Source of the DNA: Chryseobacterium paludis
Lineage (GTDB): Bacteria > Bacteroidota > Bacteroidia > Flavobacteriales > Weeksellaceae
Direction: 5' to 3'
DNA: 64,000 nt
NCBI RefSeq assembly: GCF_025403485.1
Contig: NZ_CP099966.1
Coordinates: forward strand, 2,170,001 to 2,234,000
Below, in pieces: positions 34,597-43,696 of this stretch. Numbering within the stretch: position 1 is the stretch's first letter; every line of letters starts with the position of its first letter. The position numbers were made by a program, and so were the translations under genes. The notes beneath the pieces are model-generated. The model was not told the origin of the DNA and did no database searches. It saw only the letters and a list, made by a program, of their open reading frames with translations.

Positions 34597-36654
34597 TTAC
34601 CAGATTTTGATTCTGTCCTGAGGAGCTTTATATAATTTATCTCCTTGTTTTACATCAAATGCTTTATAGAATGCATCAACGTTCGTTAACGGACCGAAAC
34701 TTCTGAAGTATCCAGGAGAATGTGGATCTGTTTTCACCTGATTGGTCATATATTTTTCACTAGACAATGTTCTCCAAACTGTAGCCCAGCTTAAGAAGAA
34801 TCTCTGGTCTTGTGTAAATCCACTGATCACTCCAGGATTTCCTTTATCTTTTAAATACATCTGTAATGCATCGTAAGCGATATTTACCCCTCCTAAATCA
34901 GCAATATTTTCCCCGTTTGTGAAAGTTCCGTTTACGAAAGTTCCTTTTACAGGCTCATATTTATCATATTGAGCAGCAAGAGCTTTTGTTGCTTTCTCGA
35001 AATTCGTTTTATCTTCCGGAGTCCACCAGTCTACCAAGTTACCATCTGCATCAAACTGAGCTCCTGAATCATCAAATCCGTGGCTCATTTCGTGACCGAT
35101 AACAGCTCCAATTCCACCGAAATTTACAGCAGCATCCGCTTTAGGATTAAAGAATGGTGGCTGAAGAATAGCAGCTGGGAATACGATCTCGTTATTTACC
35201 GGGTTATAATAAGCATTTACAGTTTGTGGAGTCATTCCCCATTCTGTTTTATCAACAGGTTTTCCGATTTTAGCTAAATCTTTGTTATACTGCCATTCTG
35301 AAACATTCTGAAGATTCTGATATAAAGTACCTCCTTTAGATTCTGGAGTGATCATTAATTTAGAATAATCTTTCCATTTGTCTGGATAAGCAACTTTTAC
35401 CGTAAATTTATTAAGCTTGTTCAATGCTTTTTCTTTCGTTGTAGAAGACATCCAAGAAAGGTTATTGATATGAACAACAAAGCTTTTCTTTAAATAATCG
35501 ATTAATTCAACCATCTGAGCTTTCGCTTCAGCAGGGAAATATTTTTCAACATATAATTTACCGAAAGCTTCTCCTAAAGAACCATTGATCAACTCATATC
35601 CTCTTTTGTTAAGTGCTCTTTGTTCCTGCTGACCTCTAAGGTATTTACCATAGAAAGCAAATCTCATATTTCCCAGGTTTTCGCTCAAATAAGAAGCGCT
35701 TCCATTAATCAAATGGAATTTAAGGTAATCTTTAATAACAGAAAGATTCTGAGCATTCACTAATTGGTCGAAGTTTTTATAATATCCTATTTCTCCGATG
35801 ATCACCTTATCTGAATTTACACCTACTTTTTTCAGGTAAGCAGGAAGGTCTACATTTTTTACCAAAGCAGAAAGTTCTGCCATAGTCTTAGGGTTATACT
35901 GAAGGTTTGAATCACGGATCTGCTCGTTTGTCAAATAAGTTTTAGCAATGCTTTTTTCATATTCAACAATTCCTTTTGCAGCTTCATCAGCATTTTTGTA
36001 GCCTAATTCTTTTAGCATAGAAGCTACATATTTCTGATATTCAGCAAGTGCTTCTGTATTTTTATCATTAACTTTCTGATAATAATCTCTTCCTAAACCT
36101 AAAGATGCATCCCCAAGATAAATAGCATTCATCTTCGAGTCCTTAAGATCAGCGTCTACACCCCATCCGTAGAAAGTATTTTCTCCTTCTTTAGTTACAG
36201 CAGTCAAATAATTCTGTAAATCTGTAAGGTTCTTGATCGCATCGATTTTAGTCAGATTGCCTTGAATAGGTTTAATCCCGTCAGCATTTCTCTTCTGCAT
36301 GTTCATATAGGTAGCATAAAGATCCTGAATCTTTTTCCCCTCACTTCCGTCAGCAAATTTATCTTTCAGAAGAGAGTTCAAAATCGTCATTGAATTATTG
36401 TCAGTATCATCTGCCAATTTATTAAAACTTCCCCAAGTTGGTTTATCAGAAGGAATTTTGGCTGTTTTCATCCACGTTCCACTCACGTAGTTATAAAAAT
36501 CATCCTGTGGACGTACAGATTTGTCCATCAAGCTAAGGTCTAAACCTTTATCTGTTGTACTCATTACTGTTTTAGTTGTTTTAGCCTGAGCACTCACTGT
36601 ATTTTGTGAGCAAATTCCCGCTAATAAAAACAAAGAAAGCGTTAGTTTTTTCAT
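34597..36654 (-). CDS. M13 family zinc metallopeptidase, periplasmic paralogue
   Basis: A 685-residue paralogue of the neighbouring M13 enzyme, closely alike throughout (SVRPQDDFYNYVSGTWMKTAKIPSDKPTWGSF; VIGHEMSHGFDDSGAQFDADG with the HExxH at ~515-519; ENIADLGGVNIAYDAL). It has an ordinary signal peptide (LLAGICSQNTVSAQ) and no lipobox, so it is probably soluble in the periplasm or secreted. Each copy has its own terminator, which indicates separate transcription after duplication. Confidence 0.95.
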   Translation of the reverse strand: MKKLTLSLFLLAGICSQNTVSAQAKTTKTVMSTTDKGLDLSLMDKSVRPQDDFYNYVSGTWMKTAKIPSDKPTWGSFNKLADDTDNNSMTILNSLLKDKFADGSEGKKIQDLYATYMNMQKRNADGIKPIQGNLTKIDAIKNLTDLQNYLTAVTKEGENTFYGWGVDADLKDSKMNAIYLGDASLGLGRDYYQKVNDKNTEALAEYQKYVASMLKELGYKNADEAAKGIVEYEKSIAKTYLTNEQIRDSNLQYNPKTMAELSALVKNVDLPAYLKKVGVNSDKVIIGEIGYYKNFDQLVNAQNLSVIKDYLKFHLINGSASYLSENLGNMRFAFYGKYLRGQQEQRALNKRGYELINGSLGEAFGKLYVEKYFPAEAKAQMVELIDYLKKSFVVHINNLSWMSSTTKEKALNKLNKFTVKVAYPDKWKDYSKLMITPESKGGTLYQNLQNVSEWQYNKDLAKIGKPVDKTEWGMTPQTVNAYYNPVNNEIVFPAAILQPPFFNPKADAAVNFGGIGAVIGHEMSHGFDDSGAQFDADGNLVDWWTPEDKTNFEKATKALAAQYDKYEPVKGTFVNGTFTNGENIADLGGVNIAYDALQMYLKDKGNPGVISGFTQDQRFFLSWATVWRTLSSEKYMTNQVKTDPHSPGYFRSFGPLTNVDAFYKAFDVKQGDKLYKAPQDRIKIW

Positions 36655-36730
36655 TATGATAACAATTTATATAATATGTATGTTTATTTTAACATTCGTT
36701 ACGTTTAATGAAAACAAATTTAAACAAATA

Positions 36731-39700
36731 TTAAGAAGTTGTTACCTCTTTTACATTCCCTGTTCTTTTTAGAAATCCCCAGGCTTGTATTTCTCCTTTT
36801 AATGCCTTTCTTAAGCTTCTGAATAAGACAATGTACATGAGCCATCTATAGCCGAATCTTTGCGGGATTACATACAATAAATTGACCAGTTTCTCTCTCT
36901 GCATCAAAAAAGCGACAATCGCCAGTGAAGCATCTACCAGAAGAAACAGTAAATAGTATGTGAATATCTTTTCTCCGTTTCCAAATAATATTCCAAAAAA
37001 CATAATTACATCTGCAAAAGGCGAGAAAAATGGAATAATATATTGAAATAATAAAATATTAGGCATCGCCCAAAGTCCTAAACCTTTATATTTCGGATTT
37101 AAGAAAGTCTGTTTCTGTTTCCAGAACATCTGCATGATACCATATGTCCATCGGAAACGTTGTTTTAAAAACTGTCTCACCGTTTCTGGTGCTTCAGTTA
37201 CTGCAATGGCTCTGTTTTCATTGGCTACTGTATATCCTTCTTTTAAGATTTTCACAGTAATATCACAATCTTCCGCCAGCGTATCTGAAGAATATCCGCC
37301 AACCTCATCGATTACTGATTTTTTAAATGCTCCTATTGCTCCCGGGATTACTGTAATCGCATTGATATTTGCATACGCTAATCTATCAAAGTTCTGGCTC
37401 GTAGTATATTCTATAGCCTGCCATCTCGTAAGCCAGTTGACTTGATTTCCCACTTTTACATTACCCGCTACTGCAGCAATTTTTTCTTCAGGACTTGCAT
37501 TTAAAAACCTGGCTATCAAATATTTTACAGCATCTTGCTGAAGCTTAGTATCTGCATCAATACAAACTACATATTCTGCATCGGTTTGAGAGATTCCAAA
37601 ATTCAAGGCTGTTGCTTTTCCACCATTTGATTTTGTGAAGATTTTCAACTTTGGATGTTCAGAAAATGCTTCTCTTGCTCTTTCATAGGTTAGATCTTTA
37701 CTTCCATCATCTACCATAATGACATCAAAATTTGGATAAGACTGATTCAGCAAATTGGTTAGAGAAGATATAATATTTACTTCTTCATTATAGGCGGGAA
37801 CGATAATAGATACTTTAGGGTAGCTTTCCAATACAGGAAACTGTGAAAGTACTTTTTCTTTTTTTCTCTCTTTGATTGCCCAATAAGCCATCAACAGTAA
37901 TCGTATCAATCCTAATATTATAAAGATTGTAAAAAGAGCTACCAGGAAATGACTAATCCCATAAATCGCAGTTGCCAATACCAGATTCAACTGCATAATA
38001 TAATAGGATTTTGTCTTTGGAACTTCGGGCATTAGCTCATTTTTGCTTTTATGTAAAATACTTGCTAAAGTGGTAAAATGATACCCCTGTTTTTGTAATG
38101 TAGGAATTAATATTTTAAGAGCCTTAACAGTCTCTTCTCTTGTATCTCCGCCCGCATCGTGAAGGAGGATAATATTTCCTCTTTCTTGTTTTATTCCTTG
38201 TAATACGCGCTTTACAATTTCATCCGATTTTACACCAGGCTGCCAGTCTTCAGGGTCTATACTTTCACCAATATCCAGATAATTTTGCTGTCTTGCCAAG
38301 GCCACCGGAATGATCTCTTCAGAAGTCGTAGGTTCCGAGTCCGCATTATAAGGTGCTCTGAATAAGATCGTACTGTGACCTGTTATACATTCAAATAACA
38401 ACCTTGTCAGCTTTAGTTCCAGCAATGCTCTTTCCGGACTTACTTTCGCCACATTTTCATGGGTGAATGTATGATTTCCTATTTCGTGACCTTCCCTATA
38501 GATTCTTTTTACAAGTGGTAAGTTTCTCTCAGCATTTAAACCTATTAAAAAGAATGCTGCAGGAACATGATATTTTGACAATACATCGAGAACCTGTGGT
38601 GTGTATGTTTCATCCGGCCCATCATCAAATGTTAGAACCAGCTCTTTCTGTGGTGCTGAGCCATATTTTTTCACTTCATAAGAACTCGGATAGGTTACAT
38701 AATTTTCATCCGTAATTATTTTTTCTTTCGGATCTATCTCCACTGCAATTTTTCCATCATGTGGAGTATTTAAAACATCCAAAACTTCACCATCTCCGAT
38801 ATAGTCTACCATCGTCTGACCTTTCACATTCTCAAATTTCTTTAGATCAAGTTTTGGCAAACCTGCAAAAGTGAGATCTTTATCATAAAAATTCCATACT
38901 CTGCTGTCTTCGCTTCCTAATCTCCAAAGTGCTGTTCCTGCTAATGGATATTCTGATGAAAAACGCATCGTATTGAAAATAGAAGCAGCATCATTGAAAA
39001 ATACAGTATGTGTATTATTTTTAAAATCTGTGTATGAATAATTAAGATTAAAAGTATTGTCATCAAAATTCATAACCGATTTACTGGCACTGGCTTTGGT
39101 AATTGCCTGCATATAGGAAACTGAGACATTATCATCGGGATTCGAGCTCCAGTCATATCCATAAGCTCCAAGACCTAAAATAATTTTATTAGCTGTTGTT
39201 TTCTTTAAAATTTTTCCTGTCTGGGCCTCGATCCATTTTTGAGACGAAATTGGACCCGCATCTCCTGAAGCAGAATATTCATCATAAGCCATCAGCACAA
39301 AATAATCTACATAAGGGTTTAGGCTTTGGATATTATAATCATCATTATCAGTCATAATATCCATGGTTACCAATAGCTTATTTTGCTTAAAAGTATCTGA
39401 AAGCTCTTTCATAAAAGCAATAAGATTCTCATCGGAATCCAGATTCATATCCTCAAAGTCAATGTTGATTCCTTTAAAATGAAATTTCACACATTCTTCA
39501 GTTAGTTTTCGAATAAGCTTTGTTCTTTTTAAAGGATCATTCAACACTTTAGTTAAACCCTCAGCACGGAACTCTCTATCTGAATTGTTACTTAAAATAG
39601 GCATTGCAGCAATACCGGTTCTTTTAATAACTTTATAACCTTCAGGATCAATATTTGTTTTCAGATCTCCTGTTTTAGGATCAAGGAAGAACCATTCGGG

Positions 39701-40129
39701 GAAAACTAAATTGATGTGTTTAATATTTCTTTTCAGGGACATTAGAGATTGAGGATCCCAGGCTACATAGAAAGCCGAGCGAATTCCTCCGGGAAACTGA
39801 GACCAGTTCTTATTTTGATTTTTGAGTCTTTCAGCTTTTGCTTTTTCAATTTTAGAAAGACTGGTATGGATTGTTTTTTCTGAGATAAAACTTCTGAATC
39901 CTTTATATTCTTTCGAAATTCTATTTTCTTGAAGGTAAGGTTTTCCGGCAGTAATTATTGTTTTATAGTCTTCATGGAAGGGAATTTTTGGACTTTTGTC
40001 CAGCTTCATCATTAATGCCAATGCTAAAAAAAGTAATATCCCAATGAAGATAAAAACACGGGATCCCCATTGGACATTTCTCCATCGTTTTTTATTAGTT
40101 GTTTGAAAAACCTGTTTTGAATTTTCCAC
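36731..40129 (-). CDS. Three-domain GH18-like hydrolase / CE4 deacetylase / GT2 synthase
   Basis: A 1132-residue membrane protein. After an N-terminal transmembrane helix (~26-44) come a GH18-type domain (~100-430; KGINIDFEDM keeps the catalytic Glu), a NodB polysaccharide deacetylase (~495-690; LTFDDGPDE, EIGNHTFTHENVA, FRAPYN), two transmembrane helices (~715-750) and a processive GT2 glycosyltransferase (~765-1000; VSIIVPAYNEE, MVDDGSKD, DADTKL, AEDCDITVKI, QRFRWTYG) with C-terminal transmembrane helices. These are the activities that PgaB and PgaC share in poly-N-acetylglucosamine production. The polymer is inferred. Confidence 0.92.
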   Translation of the reverse strand: MENSKQVFQTTNKKRWRNVQWGSRVFIFIGILLFLALALMMKLDKSPKIPFHEDYKTIITAGKPYLQENRISKEYKGFRSFISEKTIHTSLSKIEKAKAERLKNQNKNWSQFPGGIRSAFYVAWDPQSLMSLKRNIKHINLVFPEWFFLDPKTGDLKTNIDPEGYKVIKRTGIAAMPILSNNSDREFRAEGLTKVLNDPLKRTKLIRKLTEECVKFHFKGINIDFEDMNLDSDENLIAFMKELSDTFKQNKLLVTMDIMTDNDDYNIQSLNPYVDYFVLMAYDEYSASGDAGPISSQKWIEAQTGKILKKTTANKIILGLGAYGYDWSSNPDDNVSVSYMQAITKASASKSVMNFDDNTFNLNYSYTDFKNNTHTVFFNDAASIFNTMRFSSEYPLAGTALWRLGSEDSRVWNFYDKDLTFAGLPKLDLKKFENVKGQTMVDYIGDGEVLDVLNTPHDGKIAVEIDPKEKIITDENYVTYPSSYEVKKYGSAPQKELVLTFDDGPDETYTPQVLDVLSKYHVPAAFFLIGLNAERNLPLVKRIYREGHEIGNHTFTHENVAKVSPERALLELKLTRLLFECITGHSTILFRAPYNADSEPTTSEEIIPVALARQQNYLDIGESIDPEDWQPGVKSDEIVKRVLQGIKQERGNIILLHDAGGDTREETVKALKILIPTLQKQGYHFTTLASILHKSKNELMPEVPKTKSYYIMQLNLVLATAIYGISHFLVALFTIFIILGLIRLLLMAYWAIKERKKEKVLSQFPVLESYPKVSIIVPAYNEEVNIISSLTNLLNQSYPNFDVIMVDDGSKDLTYERAREAFSEHPKLKIFTKSNGGKATALNFGISQTDAEYVVCIDADTKLQQDAVKYLIARFLNASPEEKIAAVAGNVKVGNQVNWLTRWQAIEYTTSQNFDRLAYANINAITVIPGAIGAFKKSVIDEVGGYSSDTLAEDCDITVKILKEGYTVANENRAIAVTEAPETVRQFLKQRFRWTYGIMQMFWKQKQTFLNPKYKGLGLWAMPNILLFQYIIPFFSPFADVIMFFGILFGNGEKIFTYYLLFLLVDASLAIVAFLMQREKLVNLLYVIPQRFGYRWLMYIVLFRSLRKALKGEIQAWGFLKRTGNVKEVTTS

Positions 40130-40217
40130 GTTTTGTTATTTTTCTGAATACGTCTCAAAAAGCGTGAAAAACCATATCAATTTTAATTAAAATAAAATTA
40201 AAAAATAGGAAATATGA

Positions 40218-41468
40218 TTAATCATTTATAAGTAATCCTACTAAGTCCTGAATAATTTTCTGAGAAACAAAGTTCATAAAATCCAGTCTATCCAGATGTG
40301 GCATATATAATTTGAAACTCTCCTCTCTGTCATTGATCCTGATCGAATAATAAACAGTCCCTACTTCTTTTCCATCTTCCCCTTTGCCAGGTCCCGCAAC
40401 TCCTGTTGTAGAAATTGAAATATGAGTACCAAATAATTGCTGACATCCTCTAGCCATTTCCTGAGCTACCTGCTCACTTACTACGGTAAACTCATTCACT
40501 GTCTCTTGGGCAACTTGTAAAATCTTAACTTTTTTTTCTGTCGCATAAGGAACGATTCCCCCTATAAAATAGTTTGAACTTCCAGAGTTTGAGGTAATCA
40601 TTTTTGCAAGCTCACCACCTGTACAGCTTTCTGCAGTAGAAAGTGTCAATTTCTTTTCATTCAAAAGCTCACCTAAAATTTTCTCAATTTTATCTTCTGT
40701 TGTTGCTATAATGCTGTCGCCAATCAGAGGAAATAACTTTTGTATTTCTTCTTCCAATTGCTGGTTTAAAATACTTTCATCATCTCCAGATGCCGTCAGC
40801 CTCAATTTCACCCGGGTTCCAACAGGCAAATAAGACAGTGCTAAATTTTCAGGCAATGAAAGTTCCCAGTCCTCAATGATATCTGCCAGGATACTTTCGG
40901 CAATTCCAACTACGGAAACAATTCTGGTTGTAATATAATGTAAACTGAATGTATCTTTTAAATAAGGAACAATCTGATCTTTGATCAATGGTTTTACTTC
41001 ATAAGGAACACCAGGAAGACTAAAACTTAGTTTATCATTATACCTCATCATCATGCAAGGAGCAGTTCCGTATTGATTTTGAAAAACTATGGATTTTGTA
41101 GGAACAAAGGCCTGTTCTCTATTTCTTTCCAGTATTTCAGATCGCCCCCTTTTTTCCATATAGTTTCTTAAATGTTCAAAAGTAGCTTCATCTAGAGCAA
41201 TCTCGTCATTAAAAAACTCAGCAAGGGCTTTCTTAGTTTTATCGTCTCTTGTTGGCCCTAATCCACCCGTTGTAATAACCAAATCACCCATCTCAAAGGC
41301 CGTTTGCAAGGTCTTTTTGATGGTTTCAATTTCATCAGAGATTGTAAAGATCTGCGAAACTTTTATACCTATATTTTTAAGTTCAGTAGCAATAAAGTTA
41401 GAATTGGTATCTATTGTATTCCCGGAAAGGATTTCGTCTCCAATAGTAATCAGAACAGCGTTTTCCAT
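40218..41468 (-). CDS. cinA: CinA: nicotinamide-nucleotide amidase / MoCF-domain protein
   Basis: A 416-residue two-domain CinA. The N-terminal MoCF-like domain (AVLITIGDEILSGNTIDTNSNFIATELKNIGI, VITTGGLGPTRDDKTKKAL) acts on ADP-ribose/NMN-type substrates in characterised members. The C-terminal amidase domain (STAESCTGGELAKMITSNSGSSNYFIGGIVPYA, SISTTGVAGPGKGEDGKEVGTVYY) deamidates NMN for pyridine nucleotide recycling. Full length and intact. Monocistronic. Confidence 0.93.
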   Translation of the reverse strand: MENAVLITIGDEILSGNTIDTNSNFIATELKNIGIKVSQIFTISDEIETIKKTLQTAFEMGDLVITTGGLGPTRDDKTKKALAEFFNDEIALDEATFEHLRNYMEKRGRSEILERNREQAFVPTKSIVFQNQYGTAPCMMMRYNDKLSFSLPGVPYEVKPLIKDQIVPYLKDTFSLHYITTRIVSVVGIAESILADIIEDWELSLPENLALSYLPVGTRVKLRLTASGDDESILNQQLEEEIQKLFPLIGDSIIATTEDKIEKILGELLNEKKLTLSTAESCTGGELAKMITSNSGSSNYFIGGIVPYATEKKVKILQVAQETVNEFTVVSEQVAQEMARGCQQLFGTHISISTTGVAGPGKGEDGKEVGTVYYSIRINDREESFKLYMPHLDRLDFMNFVSQKIIQDLVGLLIND

Positions 41469-41543
41469 ATTGTAATTTTTGAAAAAAATCTAGTACAAAT
41501 GACGGAAAAATCTGCGGTTGAGGCAATATAAAATCATTTTTTC

Positions 41544-41551
41544 TATCTTTG
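41544..41551 (+). promoter_or_regulatory. -7 box TATCTTTG before a truncated gene start
   Basis: Exact TAnnTTTG 33 nt before the ATG at 41584, so the broken gene still has its promoter. Confidence 0.4.
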
Positions 41552-41583
41552 ATTTGAACTGTTTATAACTATAATAAAAAATA

Positions 41584-41640
41584 ATGGCAAAATATGATGA
41601 TGCCTTTTGGCATTATGGTGTGATTTCTCTACTGCTGTGA
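41584..41640 (+). pseudogene. Gene start cut off after about 12 codons
   Basis: The ORF reads MAKYDDAFWHYGVISLLL then stop. From memory, MAKYDDASWHYGG is the start of a small Bacteroidota protein family, and the match ends at residue 12, after which the sequence is unrelated. The following bases (TTTAGATTCCTGCGAAATGACAA, 41652-41674) resemble a dispersed repeat seen in this group. I read it as a 5' fragment of a deleted gene. Rest of 41469-41725: nothing further. Confidence 0.4.
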
Positions 41641-41725
41641 TTAGCACAAAGTTTAGATTCCTGCGAAATGACAAGGTTGATTAGTAAGATAAAGTAATCT
41701 AAAAGGAAATTTAAATAATTTAATC

Positions 41726-42268
41726 TTAATCATTATGTCTCACCCAGATCAGTTCTTCTGTATTATATCCTATTCTTTTTGCTTTTTCTAAAAAACGCAG
41801 TCTTATACTTTCAGGGATTTCAGTGGTACGGGACAATATCCAAAGATACTTTAAGCTGTTTCCGGCAACTAGGGCATACTGATAATTTTCATCGATATCA
41901 ATCACATTATAACCTGCCCAGATTGGTTTAAAAAAAGAAACTTTTAAACGACCCTCTGTTTTATCTTTTACAAACTTTGCTTCACCTATAGATTCTTCCC
42001 ATACTTTTTTTAGATAATTATACCCTTTATTATTGACACGAATGCTTCCATCAGAATTCTGAGAATAAGTTGCTGTTACATTATCCATTCCTTTCTCAAA
42101 CTTATAATCGAATCTTGCGATTTCATACCATTTCCCCAAATATTTTTCGGCATCAAAATGAGTCACTGCAACAGCACCTTTCGGAAGCCTTACCGAATAG
42201 TGATTAAAAATTAACAACCCCAAGATGCCAACCGTGACGGGAATTCCAATTTTCTGAATATTTTTCAT
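41726..42268 (-). CDS. Lipocalin (Blc-like)
   Basis: A 180-residue exported or membrane-anchored lipocalin. An N-terminal hydrophobic segment precedes the G-x-W motif KYLGKWYEIARFDYKFEKGMDNVTATYS; later strands are VNNKGYNYLKKVWEESIGEAKFV, GRLKVSFFKPIWAGYNVIDID and YALVAGNSLKYLWILSRTTEIP, matching bacterial Blc and ApoD. It has no lipobox cysteine, so anchoring is by the N-terminal helix. It binds lysophospholipids or fatty acids in E. coli Blc. Monocistronic. Confidence 0.9.
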   Translation of the reverse strand: MKNIQKIGIPVTVGILGLLIFNHYSVRLPKGAVAVTHFDAEKYLGKWYEIARFDYKFEKGMDNVTATYSQNSDGSIRVNNKGYNYLKKVWEESIGEAKFVKDKTEGRLKVSFFKPIWAGYNVIDIDENYQYALVAGNSLKYLWILSRTTEIPESIRLRFLEKAKRIGYNTEELIWVRHND

Positions 42269-42340
42269 AATAATACAGTTATGTGGTGAGTATGAAAAAG
42301 TCCAAAAATAATGCCTTTGGGCTGTTAATAAACAATAATT

Positions 42341-43075
42341 CTAAGAGAAAACTTTTAGAAAAGCATCTTTAAAAGTACCTGAAACTTCAATTTCAGCTTC
42401 ATCCAGTAATGTTACAGTTCCACTTTTATGATAGGATTTTACAAAACCAGTATTGATGATATGAGAACGATGAACCCTAACAAATGGTGCTTCCAACAGA
42501 TCGTCGAAATGTTTCAAAAATCTGCAGACCATTTTTTTGGATCCGTCCATAAGATAAACCTGAGTAAAATTACCATCCGCTTGAAGTCTGACAATATCTT
42601 CTGTTTTTACGACATCAAATCCCTGCAAAGTTGGTAGAATAAGCTGTTGCTTTTCGGGTTTTAATTTTAAGTTTTCAAGTAGTATTTTATTCCGGTTCAG
42701 TTCTTCTTTTTTCTCAAGACTTTCTGCTACTTTATTCACAGCAAGAATGAGCTCCTGAATATCAATAGGTTTTAAAATATAGTAACTCGCTGATTTATTA
42801 AGTGCCTGTAATGAATATTGGGAAAAAGCAGTGATAAAGATCGTTTCATAGATGTAGTCTTTTGTAGCCTCCAGAACATCGAAAGCGTTCCCATAGGGCA
42901 TTTCTACATCCAGAAAAACAAGTTGAGGTTGCTTCTCTGCAATAAGGGGAACGGCATCTTTGATATTTTCGGCTTCTCCCAGGATCTCTACCTGAGGACA
43001 GTATTTTGTGAGATAATTCCTGAGAACCTCTCTCGCAATGACCTCATCGTCTATTATAACAGCTTTTATTTTCAT
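42341..43075 (-). CDS. LytTR-family response regulator
   Basis: A 244-residue regulator. The receiver domain has the acidic pair IIDDE and phospho-acceptor FLDVEMP (Asp ~55), with K near ILKPIDIQEL. The LytTR DNA-binding domain occupies ~140-244 (VVKTEDIVRLQADGNFTQVYLMDGSK, RFLKHFDDLLEAPFVRVHRSHIINTGFVKSYHK). It is the cognate partner of the kinase at 43697, with one small membrane gene between. The repeat pairs at 45534, 47449 and 48264 are its likely targets. Confidence 0.92.
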   Translation of the reverse strand: MKIKAVIIDDEVIAREVLRNYLTKYCPQVEILGEAENIKDAVPLIAEKQPQLVFLDVEMPYGNAFDVLEATKDYIYETIFITAFSQYSLQALNKSASYYILKPIDIQELILAVNKVAESLEKKEELNRNKILLENLKLKPEKQQLILPTLQGFDVVKTEDIVRLQADGNFTQVYLMDGSKKMVCRFLKHFDDLLEAPFVRVHRSHIINTGFVKSYHKSGTVTLLDEAEIEVSGTFKDAFLKVFS

Positions 43076-43160
43076 TTAAACAATCCGGATGTATTTCCGT
43101 TTTATTGTAAAAATATGAATATTTCGCTTTTTATACAACTTAATGGCTCTGCGTCATTAT

Positions 43161-43586
43161 TTACTGAACCCTCTTCCATTTCCAGGCATACCATACGATC
43201 AATAAAGTGATGATACTTTCTAAAATAGCCAAAAAAACATAAAACGTTTGCCAGGCTGAAAATGAAGTTACTGCTATCAATAGCATGATTCCAGTAAAAA
43301 ATATTCCGAAGATAATATTGAAAATTCTATTGATGGTGGCTTTTAATATTAAAGAAAGGAAGACCATTACTGCCGGAATTGATAATAACAGTGATGCTAA
43401 AAACAATTTAATGGGAGTATCCAGCAAATTCGTTCCATCAACAAGACCTTGTGCTTTGCCGGGAATATACAGTTCAAAATAATCACCATATAGATAGCAT
43501 AATGTTACCGAAGTCCAAAGTCCAGCCAGTTTTATTTTAATATTTACCGGGATATCTTCCAGTTTTTGAGGGTCATTGGTTTTCAT
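43161..43586 (-). CDS. Small four-helix membrane protein (DUF6326-like)
   Basis: A 141-residue membrane protein with four hydrophobic helices (~25-45, 62-82, 87-108, 113-134). VTLCYLYGDYFELYIPGKAQGLVD lies in the first half and IAVTSFSAWQTFYVFLAILESIITLLIVWYAWKW in the last. It is placed between a sensor kinase and its response regulator on the same strand, which suggests an accessory role in signalling, but nothing in the sequence proves it. Confidence 0.7.
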   Translation of the reverse strand: MKTNDPQKLEDIPVNIKIKLAGLWTSVTLCYLYGDYFELYIPGKAQGLVDGTNLLDTPIKLFLASLLLSIPAVMVFLSLILKATINRIFNIIFGIFFTGIMLLIAVTSFSAWQTFYVFLAILESIITLLIVWYAWKWKRVQ

Positions 43587-43696
43587 AGCAATAAATTATT
43601 GAGTTTAGTTTTTTTGAACCTTTAGGTTTACAACTTAAAGACAATAATATTTCACAAATAGTTACACGATAATAGAAAATGTTTGTCAATGGTTCT

